Shown here: positions 52,965 through 61,024 of the stretch, one piece after another | Layout of the letters: every line of letters begins with the position of its first letter | Numbering within the stretch: the stretch's first letter is position 1 | From: Psychroflexus sp. ALD_RP9 | GTDB taxonomy: Bacteria; Bacteroidota; Bacteroidia; Flavobacteriales; Flavobacteriaceae | Direction: 5' to 3' | DNA length: 64,000 nt | NCBI RefSeq assembly: GCF_017311165.1 | Contig: NZ_CP062973.1 | Coordinates: 186,001 to 250,000 of the forward strand | Notes under the pieces: generated by a model | What the model was told of the DNA's origin: nothing | Databases searched by the model: none | Seen by the model: the letters and a program-made list of their open reading frames with translations, nothing else | Program-made: the position numbers and the translations under genes

Positions 52965-55079
52965 ATGGAACTTTTAATTTATTTCGGAAAAGCCTCACTT
53001 CTACTCTTTTTGTTTTGGGCTATTTACAAATTGGTTCTCGAAGACGAAACTTATAATCAACTTAAGCGGTATTATCTATTAATTGGCTATATCGCTAGTT
53101 TAATCTTGCCATTAATTCAGTTTACCAGAACAAAAATCATTGAGCCCACAACTTCAACATTAATAGCAAATTCTACTCTAGCAAGCAGTGATATTTCAAC
53201 GGAATTAAGCACTGCAGAATTGATGCTTCAAATTATAGATGATTATTATTTAATTGAATTGTTGCTTTTAGGTGTGGCCTTATTCTTTCAGTTGAAGTTT
53301 CTCCGCCAATTAGTTCGGTTAGTTTCCCAGTTGAAGTCAGCCCAAAAATACACTAAAAATGGTATTCATTATATCGCATCAAGAAGTGAAGACACAGCCT
53401 TTTCATTTTTAAATTATGTGGTCTATAATCCCGAAAAATTAACACCAACTGAACTTCAACTCATTTTAAAACATGAAGAAGCGCACGTAAAGCTAAGGCA
53501 TAGTTTAGACATTTTGTTGGCGCATATTTACACCAGTTTATTCTGGTTTAATCCTATAGCGTGGTTTTACAAAAATGCTATTACAGAAAACTTAGAGTTT
53601 CAAGCCGATGCTAGTGCTACTTCAGCCGACTCATTAAAACCATATCAGCAAACTTTATTCAAAGTAGTTGAAGAACGCTACAAACATCAACTGCAACATG
53701 CATTTAATCAAAACTCAATCAAAAAACGAATCATTATGTTACAAAAATCAAATTTTAAACCCTCTAAAAATTACTTTCGGTTAGTTTTAATTACGCCGTT
53801 TCTAGTGGCTTATATGCTTTTATTTCAAATTGAAACAATTGCACAAGTCAGAACAAATAACATTAAAGAAACTAAAGCTGAAATTACAAAAGTAGAACTT
53901 ACTTATGGTGCTAAAACTAGCTTTGAAAATCTAAGAAAAGACATCGAATTTTTGAAAGAAGAGTTTGGGGTTGACATGTCCTACCGTAACGATACTCGAA
54001 CCGAAGATGGTTTTATTAAAGGTATTACCTTAGATATCAATACAAATACAGGCTTTTCAGGCTCTGTAACTTCGCCCGATTTAGCACAAACACCTGTTTA
54101 TGTTTACTACTACCCAAATGAAGATGTAAAAAGTCCGTTTGGTGTTGGCACTGGCAAAAAATCAGAAAGCGAGACAGCTATAACTTACGATGAAATTAAA
54201 AATGCCGAAAAAATAAGAATTGACGGTAAGACTTACAAAAATGAAGAGTTGAAAGGAAAATACATTGCTTTTGATAAAGCGAGTTATAATCCCGAAACCA
54301 AAACCTTAACAATTAAACGACCATCTCAATTTACAAATGAAGAGTTTGATGACTTCAAAACATTCTTTTCAAAATTAAAAGAAGAAAAAGCTAAAAACTT
54401 CACCTATGAATTTATTAGTATTTCAGATGAAGCAAAAATAATGTTAGGCAAATACAAGCATGGCGAAAAAACTGATCTAAAGGCAGTTTCAAAAACATCA
54501 TCATTTTCTTTTGATGCCTCTACGACTGAAAATCTAAAGGAAATTTCAGCCAAAGACTTGAATGATACTGAAGTGTTAATTATTAACCGAAAGAAATTTT
54601 CTAAAAAAGAATTAGCCAACAAAAATATAATCGTTGAGCAAGCCGCTTATGATAGCTCAACAAAAACTTTAAATATAAAAACGCCTGAAGCATTTGGCGA
54701 AGGCATTTTTGATGGGTTTAAACAATTATTGAATAAAACGAAATCAATATACGGCAATGAATTGAAAGAAGAATTACATTTTATCAACATCACAAAAAAA
54801 CTTGACGCGCTTTTAATTACTGTTAATAATTTGAAGATTGATAATAATCCTGAAAACGCCACTCAAAATAAAATTGTAGAAAATTCTTTGACTAAAAACC
54901 AAGACGTTTTGTTTATAGTAGACGGTAAAAAAATAAATCAAAATGAAATTAAAAAGATTGATCCTAACAAAATAGCTTCTATAAATGTAATTAAGAATCC
55001 TACTGAAATTAAAAAATATACCTCTGATGAAGAAAATTATGAAGGTGTTATTTTAATTACCACCACAGATAAAAAATAA
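52965..55079 (+). CDS. BlaR1-like M56 membrane metallopeptidase with internal repeat and TonB-plug-like tail
   Basis: A 704-residue sensor-type protease. About 280 N-terminal residues hold four membrane segments and the M56 domain with the zinc motif HEEAH (170-174) and a downstream ENLEFQADASA segment supplying the third ligand. A last membrane helix (about 268-288) leads to a ~400-residue periplasmic part. Within it two ~85-90-residue units are clearly related (about 408-495 and 530-618), both with IDGKTYKNEEL-like, ETKTLTIKRP-like and EEFDDFKTFF-like segments. The C-terminus (DVLFIVDGKKINQNEIKKID...VILITT) resembles a TonB-receptor plug fragment. It presumably cleaves or activates the adjacent BlaI-type repressor. 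Confidence 0.88.
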   Translation: MELLIYFGKASLLLFLFWAIYKLVLEDETYNQLKRYYLLIGYIASLILPLIQFTRTKIIEPTTSTLIANSTLASSDISTELSTAELMLQIIDDYYLIELLLLGVALFFQLKFLRQLVRLVSQLKSAQKYTKNGIHYIASRSEDTAFSFLNYVVYNPEKLTPTELQLILKHEEAHVKLRHSLDILLAHIYTSLFWFNPIAWFYKNAITENLEFQADASATSADSLKPYQQTLFKVVEERYKHQLQHAFNQNSIKKRIIMLQKSNFKPSKNYFRLVLITPFLVAYMLLFQIETIAQVRTNNIKETKAEITKVELTYGAKTSFENLRKDIEFLKEEFGVDMSYRNDTRTEDGFIKGITLDINTNTGFSGSVTSPDLAQTPVYVYYYPNEDVKSPFGVGTGKKSESETAITYDEIKNAEKIRIDGKTYKNEELKGKYIAFDKASYNPETKTLTIKRPSQFTNEEFDDFKTFFSKLKEEKAKNFTYEFISISDEAKIMLGKYKHGEKTDLKAVSKTSSFSFDASTTENLKEISAKDLNDTEVLIINRKKFSKKELANKNIIVEQAAYDSSTKTLNIKTPEAFGEGIFDGFKQLLNKTKSIYGNELKEELHFINITKKLDALLITVNNLKIDNNPENATQNKIVENSLTKNQDVLFIVDGKKINQNEIKKIDPNKIASINVIKNPTEIKKYTSDEENYEGVILITTTDKK

Positions 55080-55095
55080 AAATACTGTATATATC

Positions 55096-55136
55096 AATAA
55101 AGCCTTTACAAGTTGACTTATAAAGGCTTTATTTTA
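55096..55136. terminator. Bidirectional terminator after the M56 gene
   Basis: Stem AATAAAGCCTTTA / TAAAGGCTTTATT with a 12-base loop and A/T flanks on both sides, lying between the convergent M56 and aldo/keto reductase genes. Confidence 0.85.
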
Positions 55137-55153
55137 ATAGCTATGAACAACTA

Positions 55154-56104
55154 TTATTCATCATAAATATTATGATATTTACCATCGGAAGTTTCAAAAA
55201 ACTTTCCATTTACATAGCGATAATGTTTATCAAGCTCTTTAAGCTGATTTAAATCGCTCTGATCAAGTTGAAATTCTAATGAACTTAAATTTTGCTCAAT
55301 TCGTTTTGGTGTTACCGATTTTGGGATGGTGATACAAGCTCGAGATACGTGAAAATTAATAAGTACTTGTGCTGCTGTTACATTATGTTTTTCGGCAATT
55401 GTATTCACAACTGGATTATCTAATAAGGTAGGTTCATTATTAGCTTTCATTTCTGGGGTTCGATCTTGACTACCTAAAGGTGAATAAGCTGTAATTAAAA
55501 TATTATGCTTCTCACAATATTTCAACATTTCATCTTGTTGCAAATAAGGATGTAATTCAATTTGATTCATTTCAGGTGATGTATTGGACTTTTTAATTAA
55601 ATCCTCTAACTTTTTAATACTGAAATTTGATACGCCAACATGTTTTATTAAGCCTTGATTTTTAGCTTCAACCATTGCTTCCCAAGTCTCAATTAGTGGT
55701 ACTTCATCTAGTGATAAATAGTCGTTATCATCTTCTGGAAAACCCGTAAGTCCAGATTTAAAAGCAACTGGCCAATGCATTAAGTATAAATCTAAGTAAT
55801 CTAATTGAAGATCACTTAAAGTTTGTTTCAATGCGGGTATAACATCTTCTTTTCTATGAGCATTATTCCATAATTTTGATGTTATAAATAGGTCATCTCG
55901 TTTAATATCTGAATTTTTAAATACATCAGTTAAAGCTTCACCTATTTCGGCTTCATTACCATAAATAGCAGCACAATCTATGTGGGTATAACCTGATTTT
56001 AAAGCGTGTTTTATAGCTTCTCCAACTTTATTTTCTTCAGACTTCCAAGTCCCTAAACCGACTTGACAAATTTTATCACCATTATTAAATTCTAGATATG
56101 ACAT
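55154..56104 (-). CDS. Aldo/keto reductase
   Basis: A 316-residue NAD(P)H-dependent carbonyl reductase. The catalytic tetrad D43, Y48, K77 and H110 is present, in HIDCAAIYGNE, ITSKLWN and LMHWP, at the same positions as in mammalian aldose reductase. The cofactor-binding tail IPKSVTPKRIEQNL is also conserved. The physiological aldehyde is unknown; detoxification is common for this family. Confidence 0.93.
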   Translation of the reverse strand: MSYLEFNNGDKICQVGLGTWKSEENKVGEAIKHALKSGYTHIDCAAIYGNEAEIGEALTDVFKNSDIKRDDLFITSKLWNNAHRKEDVIPALKQTLSDLQLDYLDLYLMHWPVAFKSGLTGFPEDDNDYLSLDEVPLIETWEAMVEAKNQGLIKHVGVSNFSIKKLEDLIKKSNTSPEMNQIELHPYLQQDEMLKYCEKHNILITAYSPLGSQDRTPEMKANNEPTLLDNPVVNTIAEKHNVTAAQVLINFHVSRACITIPKSVTPKRIEQNLSSLEFQLDQSDLNQLKELDKHYRYVNGKFFETSDGKYHNIYDE

Positions 56105-56117
56105 AAATATTTTTTAA

Positions 56118-56144
56118 ATAAAAATAAGCCTTGAGAAAGGCTTA
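56118..56144 (-). terminator. Terminator of the FadL-like gene
   Basis: TAAGCCTT / AAGGCTTA stem with TTTTTATTT downstream on the minus strand, about 38 bases after the gene's stop. Confidence 0.75.
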
Positions 56145-56181
56145 TAAAAACTTAGACAGAAGTTTAAATAAATTTTAACCT

Positions 56182-57681
56182 CTAAAAAGCAAAACTTACA
56201 CCAGCAGTAATATTATGTTGATTGGCGTTTATGCTTACTGGACTTTCTAAACCAGATCTTATAACCTGTTCACGTCGATCTTGTTGCGTATTAACATAAG
56301 AAATATCAAATCGCGTGTTACCTAAAGCGTAACCTAAACCAAAAGTAAATCTATTAATATCGGTAGCAATAACTTCAGATGAAAACGGACTCTCATGATA
56401 GTTATAACCAGCACGAAGACTAATGTTTTTGATACGGTATTCGCCACCAAAGTTTAATTCAGTTGCGGTTTGCATTAGTGTAGAAATTTCTTCATTTGCT
56501 TGTTGAAATCCATTTGAATTAAATTTCATATTGGTATAATTTCGGCTTGTAAAATCAGCACTTATCAATAAATTTTTATTTAAGATTAATGCTAAACTTC
56601 CTGTAAAAGTTGAAGGTGTTCTAAATTTATAATCTGGAAAAATATTAAAAATTTCAGGATTTGCATTAACAAAACCATTGTCTTGACTATTAGTACTTAT
56701 TTCATGAAACAACTCTTCTTGAATATTCATCCAAGTTGGTGTTTTATAACTTACACCTATTCTAACTTCATTAATAGGTTTATAAATTGCACCAAAATCA
56801 AATGAAATTCCACTGCCTCTTACGTTCAATAAATTATCAAATACTATTCTATTAACACCATTGGTTTCTCCATTTTGTTCATCAAAACTAGTTGCTCTAG
56901 AGTAATCAATAAAATAACCGTTAATGTTTATACCAAGCATTAATTTATTAAAAATATCTATAGCAGAATTAAAACTAACTTTACCACTATTTCCATCTAT
57001 ACCATAAGCATACTGTTGGTTTAGGTTATTTGCAAAAACATTAGGCTCGTAGGTTGTGTTAGATAAATCATTCGGATTTGTAGAATTTATCACAAAGGCT
57101 TCATAAGCTAAATAAGCTTCTTGACCAGATAAACCATATTCATTTCCGATACCATCATAGCGCTCAAAAAAAGATTCATTAGTAAAAGGAGTTAGATTAT
57201 CAAGCGGAATTCCGTTTGCTTGGTTCACGAAATAACTAGCAATTGAGTTGTTATTTAAACCAAATGCAAAAAATTCGTCATTTAAATTACTAACACGATC
57301 ATAATTTATACCAAATGTTATTTTTTTGACAGGAACATCTTCATTGTTAGCTTTAAAAACAAACATGACTCCTGCTTGAGATATATCTAAATCACTTGAA
57401 TTAGTTTGTGTTTTATTCTGTCTAAATAAATTATTATTGTGATTATGCTTATAATCAAGAGTAAAAGTAGCTTGATTAGTTGCAAATATAGCACTACCAG
57501 CAGGATTTATTTTTAGCGCCGACAAGTCACCACCCACAGCTCCAAAAGCGCCGCCCATACCCATAAATCTTGCAGTACCTTGTAAGTCTTCGTTACTAAA
57601 AAGTAATGCATCTTTAAAATTTTGGGCATTAGAACTAATGCCCAAAATAAATATTATAAAAATTATATTTTTTTTCATCAT
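56182..57681 (-). CDS. FadL/OmpP1-family outer membrane transporter
   Basis: A 499-residue outer membrane protein with a signal peptide (1-19, SSNAQN) and a start typical of the FadL/TodX/OmpP1 group in Bacteroidota: ARFMGMGGAFGAVGGDLSAL followed by KINPAGSAIF. The rest is a 14-strand-type barrel with repeated short beta strands and a C-terminal aromatic end (TAGVSFAF). It probably takes up hydrophobic compounds. The substrate cannot be read from the sequence. It follows the low-complexity lipoprotein gene by 15 bases, so they share a transcript. Confidence 0.85.
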   Translation of the reverse strand: MMKKNIIFIIFILGISSNAQNFKDALLFSNEDLQGTARFMGMGGAFGAVGGDLSALKINPAGSAIFATNQATFTLDYKHNHNNNLFRQNKTQTNSSDLDISQAGVMFVFKANNEDVPVKKITFGINYDRVSNLNDEFFAFGLNNNSIASYFVNQANGIPLDNLTPFTNESFFERYDGIGNEYGLSGQEAYLAYEAFVINSTNPNDLSNTTYEPNVFANNLNQQYAYGIDGNSGKVSFNSAIDIFNKLMLGININGYFIDYSRATSFDEQNGETNGVNRIVFDNLLNVRGSGISFDFGAIYKPINEVRIGVSYKTPTWMNIQEELFHEISTNSQDNGFVNANPEIFNIFPDYKFRTPSTFTGSLALILNKNLLISADFTSRNYTNMKFNSNGFQQANEEISTLMQTATELNFGGEYRIKNISLRAGYNYHESPFSSEVIATDINRFTFGLGYALGNTRFDISYVNTQQDRREQVIRSGLESPVSINANQHNITAGVSFAF

Positions 57682-57696
57682 TAAAATTTGAGTTAA

Positions 57697-58854
57697 TTAT
57701 CTACCGCCGCGTCTACCTCCAGAACTTCGGCCTCCAGAACTTCTACCACTTGATCTTGTACCACCTGAACTTCTTACTCTAGAACTACTTGAACTTGAGC
57801 GTCTTGTTGTTGTAGGTGAAGATCTCCTAATTGTAGATGATCTAACTCCTGTAGATCTACCTCTACTATTAGATGAACTTCCTCTGATTGTACGTCTATT
57901 ATTAGATGAAATCACCGAAGAACGTGTTGATCTTGCACTTATATTTCTAGGGTTTCTTACACGAACTGAATTATTAGAACCTATTGAAGTTCTAGAACGT
58001 GATGAAATATTAGAACTCCTTAATGCATTAACACGTCTTAGATTTAACGCTCTATTCCTTGAGAGGTTTGAGCGATTAGACCTGATAGATGTAGGTCTTT
58101 GACTTCTAACGGCATAAGAAGATCTTAAATTTCGGTTATAATTACGATAAGCATAACCATAATAATTTCGACCTCTTAACCATGGGTTGTAAAAACCTCT
58201 ATAGCCATAAAAACCACCAAATCCATAAGCAAATCCAGGACCGTAATACCCGTTAAAATAAGGGTTAAAGCCCCAACCAAAATTATTCCATCCTGGATAA
58301 CCCCAGCCAGCATTAAAACCCCAACCAAAATTGTTCCAAGAATTAAAACCAAACGGACTATAAAAGCCTGTTCTCCAACCCCAGTTATTCCAACCAGCAT
58401 TATAAAACCAAGGGTTATTATTATAGATATTTACAGAAACACTAGTTGGGTTAGAGCCCCATGCTGGGTTAGCGCTTTCATAATTTTGTGTATCGTCTTG
58501 ATAAATGATTTGGTCTTTAGAATTTTGCGTATTTGTAGATGAATATTCATCAATATTAGTAAAAACATTATTTTTACTTCTAGCCTCTTCAATTAACTCT
58601 CCCTGACTTTTAAAGTAATCTCTATATTCAGCGTTGTCTTCATTAACTGATTGCTTTGTATACGCCCTATTTTCACTTTCAACTTGTTGAACTTGTTGAC
58701 GCTTTTGAGTTTGAGTTTGTGCAACATCTTCGTTGTATATCCCATCTGTATATGAAGACACGTTCGAGTAAGAACCGCATGAAGTCATAAAAACCACAGA
58801 CAAAACAGCCGAAGCTTTCATTAGTAAAATTGAATTTTTTTTGATCTGTAACAT
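57697..58854 (-). CDS. Lipoprotein with aromatic/Gly-rich and Ser/Arg-rich low-complexity regions
   Basis: A 385-residue lipoprotein: a lipobox (FMTSCGS, Cys near 26), a charged spacer, a middle region (about 150-240) built from short repeats of Trp, Gly, Asn, Phe and Tyr (patterns NNFGW, GWGYPGW, YGYRGF), and a C-terminal ~140 residues of Ser and Arg with frequent Gly (RSSGGRSS patterns). No folded domain is expected. It could coat or stick to surfaces, or bind nucleic acid or LPS through its basic tail; that is inference. Its position next to proS may explain database mislabels, but no synthetase motif is present. It probably starts the FadL-like transcript; a minus-strand -7 element TAAATTTG lies at 58883-58890. 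Confidence 0.75.
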   Translation of the reverse strand: MLQIKKNSILLMKASAVLSVVFMTSCGSYSNVSSYTDGIYNEDVAQTQTQKRQQVQQVESENRAYTKQSVNEDNAEYRDYFKSQGELIEEARSKNNVFTNIDEYSSTNTQNSKDQIIYQDDTQNYESANPAWGSNPTSVSVNIYNNNPWFYNAGWNNWGWRTGFYSPFGFNSWNNFGWGFNAGWGYPGWNNFGWGFNPYFNGYYGPGFAYGFGGFYGYRGFYNPWLRGRNYYGYAYRNYNRNLRSSYAVRSQRPTSIRSNRSNLSRNRALNLRRVNALRSSNISSRSRTSIGSNNSVRVRNPRNISARSTRSSVISSNNRRTIRGSSSNSRGRSTGVRSSTIRRSSPTTTRRSSSSSSRVRSSGGTRSSGRSSGGRSSGGRRGGR

Positions 58855-58954
58855 AACTTGTGGTTTTAAATTAAACTTATAACAAATTTAATTAGTTTTG
58901 TGCCAATTAAATAGTTATTAACAATAAATCAATATTTGTGCCAAAAGATAAATT

Positions 58955-60433
58955 ATGGGTAAAAGCTTAACAACACGCAGCGAAGATTATTCAAAATGGT
59001 ATAACGAACTCGTTGTAAAGGCAGACTTAGCTGAAAACTCTTCGGTGCGAGGCTGTATGGTTATAAAACCTTACGGTTACGCAATTTGGGAAAAAATTCA
59101 AGCTGAACTTGACCGACGCTTTAAAGAAACAGGTCATGAAAACGCTTATTTTCCATTGCTGGTGCCTAAAAGCATGTTTGAAGCAGAAGAGAAAAATGCC
59201 GAAGGATTTGCTAAAGAATGTGCTATAGTAACACATTATAGATTAAAGACCGATGAAGATCAGGCTGGAAAGCTCAAAGTTGATAAAAATGCAAAACTAG
59301 AAGAAGAGCTTATTATTAGACCAACTTCAGAAGCTATTATTTGGAATACCTTTAAAAATTGGATACAGTCCTACCGTGATTTACCTTTAAAAATAAATCA
59401 ATGGGCAAATGTTATGCGTTGGGAAATGCGTACTAGACTATTTTTAAGAACAGCTGAATTTTTATGGCAAGAAGGCCACACAGCCCATGAAACAAAAGAA
59501 GAAGCGCTCGAAGAAGCCAAATTAATGAATGGTATTTACGCCGATTTTGTAGAAAATTACATGGCTATACCTGTCATAAAAGGGGTAAAAACAGAATCTG
59601 AACGTTTTGCAGGTGCCGATGAAACCTATTGCATAGAAGCACTTATGCAAGATGGCAAGGCACTTCAAGCAGGTACATCTCACTTTTTAGGCCAAAATTT
59701 CGCAAAAGCATTTGATGTAAAATATACTTCTAAAGAAGGAAAGCAAGACTTTGTTTGGGCAACAAGTTGGGGCGTATCCACAAGATTGATGGGCGCATTA
59801 ATTATGACGCATAGTGACGATCACGGCTTAGTTCTACCTCCAAAATTAGCACCATTTCAAGTTGTTATAGTTCCTATTTTTAGAAATGAAGAACAACTTA
59901 AGCAAGTAAGTGAAAAAGCAAATCAAATTAAGTCAGAACTTCAAGATAAAGGCATTTCAGTTAAATTTGATGATCGTGATACTCATAAACCTGGCTGGAA
60001 GTTTGCTCAGTATGAGCTACAAGGTGTTCCACTACGAATTGCCATAGGACCTAAAGACCTTGAGAAAGGAACAGTTGAGCTTGCAAGAAGAGATACCTTA
60101 ACAAAAAACTTTATCCAAGAATCTGAGATAAGTCAAAAAGTTGTGCAAAATTTGAGTGATATCCAAAGTAATTTATTTGAAAAAGCCCTAAATTTCAGAG
60201 ACTCGAATATCACTGAAGTTGATAGTTATGATGAATTTAAGGAAGTTATAGAAACAAAAGGTGGTTTTATTTCTGCACACTGGGATGGTACTGCCGAAAC
60301 TGAAGAAAAAATTAAAGCTGAAACAAAAGCAACTATAAGATGTATTCCTGATAATACAACTAAAAATGAAGGGAAATGCATTGTAACAGGCTTAGTTTCT
60401 CAACAAAGAGTTTTATTTGCTAAAGCATATTAA
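58955..60433 (+). CDS. proS: Prolyl-tRNA synthetase (type 3)
   Basis: Charges tRNA-Pro. The 492-residue, archaeal/eukaryotic-like short form lacks the bacterial editing insertion (YbaK). It shows [19 protein letters not shown], the class II motif 2 region [20 protein letters not shown], and [20 protein letters not shown] in the anticodon-binding part, ending in a C-terminal Tyr as in type 3 enzymes. It is divergent from the lipoprotein gene. A TAGTTTTG box (58893-58900) may be its -7 element. Confidence 0.96.
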   Translation: MGKSLTTRSEDYSKWYNELVVKADLAENSSVRGCMVIKPYGYAIWEKIQAELDRRFKETGHENAYFPLLVPKSMFEAEEKNAEGFAKECAIVTHYRLKTDEDQAGKLKVDKNAKLEEELIIRPTSEAIIWNTFKNWIQSYRDLPLKINQWANVMRWEMRTRLFLRTAEFLWQEGHTAHETKEEALEEAKLMNGIYADFVENYMAIPVIKGVKTESERFAGADETYCIEALMQDGKALQAGTSHFLGQNFAKAFDVKYTSKEGKQDFVWATSWGVSTRLMGALIMTHSDDHGLVLPPKLAPFQVVIVPIFRNEEQLKQVSEKANQIKSELQDKGISVKFDDRDTHKPGWKFAQYELQGVPLRIAIGPKDLEKGTVELARRDTLTKNFIQESEISQKVVQNLSDIQSNLFEKALNFRDSNITEVDSYDEFKEVIETKGGFISAHWDGTAETEEKIKAETKATIRCIPDNTTKNEGKCIVTGLVSQQRVLFAKAY

Positions 60434-60450
60434 TTTTTATCAATAAAAAT

Positions 60451-60480
60451 TTGCAGAAATGTAATTATTATCTATTTTTG
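60451..60480 (+). promoter_or_regulatory. Promoter of the tRNA-Glu genes
   Basis: TTG (60451-60453), 19 bases, TATTTTTG (60473-60480) match the consensus. The TTTGCAACCGCAAA sequence (60477-60490) equals that of the tRNA-Met promoter. Confidence 0.85.
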
Positions 60481-60498
60481 CAACCGCAAATGAAACAA

Positions 60499-60570
60499 GG
60501 TCCGTTCGTCTAGGGGTTAGGACGCTAGGTTTTCATCCTAGTAACAGGGGTTCGAATCCCCTACGGACTA
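60499..60570 (+). tRNA. tRNA-Glu (TTC anticodon), copy 1
   Basis: A 72-base cloverleaf, acceptor GGTCCGT / ACGGACT, anticodon loop TTTTCAT with TTC, T arm AGGGG-TTCGAAT-CCCCT. CCA is not encoded. Confidence 0.96.
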
Positions 60571-60597
60571 CAGAAATTATATTTGAAATACTAAATT

Positions 60598-60669
60598 GGT
60601 CCGTTCGTCTAGGGGTTAGGACGCTAGGTTTTCATCCTAGTAACAGGGGTTCGAATCCCCTACGGACTA
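60598..60669 (+). tRNA. tRNA-Glu (TTC anticodon), copy 2
   Basis: Identical in sequence to copy 1, 27 bases downstream. Both are probably made from one transcript that continues into rpsT, whose ATG lies 14 bases beyond. Confidence 0.96.
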
Positions 60670-60683
60670 CAAAACATTTTATA

Positions 60684-60935
60684 ATGGCAAATCACAAATC
60701 AGCATTAAAAAGAATTCGTAACAGCGAAACTAAACGATTAAGAAATCGTTATCAGCACAAGACTGCTCGTACTATTATAAAGAATTTAAAGTCAACTACA
60801 GATAAAGCAGAGGCTGAAAAGAAATTAGCTGAAGTTTATTCAGTTGTTGATAAGTTAGCAAAGAAGAATATTATACACAGTAATAAAGCTGCTAATTTAA
60901 AATCTAGCTTAACTAAGCACGTAGCATCTTTATAA
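60684..60935 (+). CDS. rpsT: 30S ribosomal protein S20
   Basis: An 83-residue basic helical protein that binds 16S rRNA. It starts MANHKSALKRIRNSETKRLR and ends with a helix pattern typical of S20 (KNIIHSNKAANLKSSLTKHV). It lies 14 bases after the second tRNA-Glu with no promoter between, so the mRNA is probably cut from a tRNA-containing transcript. Confidence 0.96.
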   Translation: MANHKSALKRIRNSETKRLRNRYQHKTARTIIKNLKSTTDKAEAEKKLAEVYSVVDKLAKKNIIHSNKAANLKSSLTKHVASL

Positions 60936-60957
60936 ATTATAATATTTCTTATAAAAT

Positions 60958-60985
60958 AAAGGCGGTTTAAAAAACCGCCTTTTTC
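60958..60985 (+). terminator. Terminator after rpsT
   Basis: Hairpin AAAGGCGGTTT / AAACCGCCTTTTT with a T run, 22 bases after the rpsT stop. Confidence 0.9.
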
Positions 60986-60993
60986 TGTTAAAT

Positions 60994-61024
60994 AAAAAGT
61001 TGGTAATTATCTTACCAACTTTTT
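60994..61024 (-). terminator. Terminator overlapping the ettA stop codon
   Basis: On the minus strand, the stem AAAAAGTTGGTAA / TTACCAACTTTTT surrounds the stop codon of ettA (61007-61009). It terminates ettA transcription right at the end of the coding region. Confidence 0.85.

Noticed and set aside
57697-58854. Prolyl-tRNA synthetase fragment next to proS
   Set aside because: The sequence is low-complexity with a lipobox; there are no class II synthetase motifs. The complete proS lies next door at 58955-60433.
60499-60669. A possible CRISPR-like repeat with spacer
   Set aside because: The two near-identical 72-base units are tRNA-Glu genes with complete cloverleaves; there is no array and no cas gene in the window.
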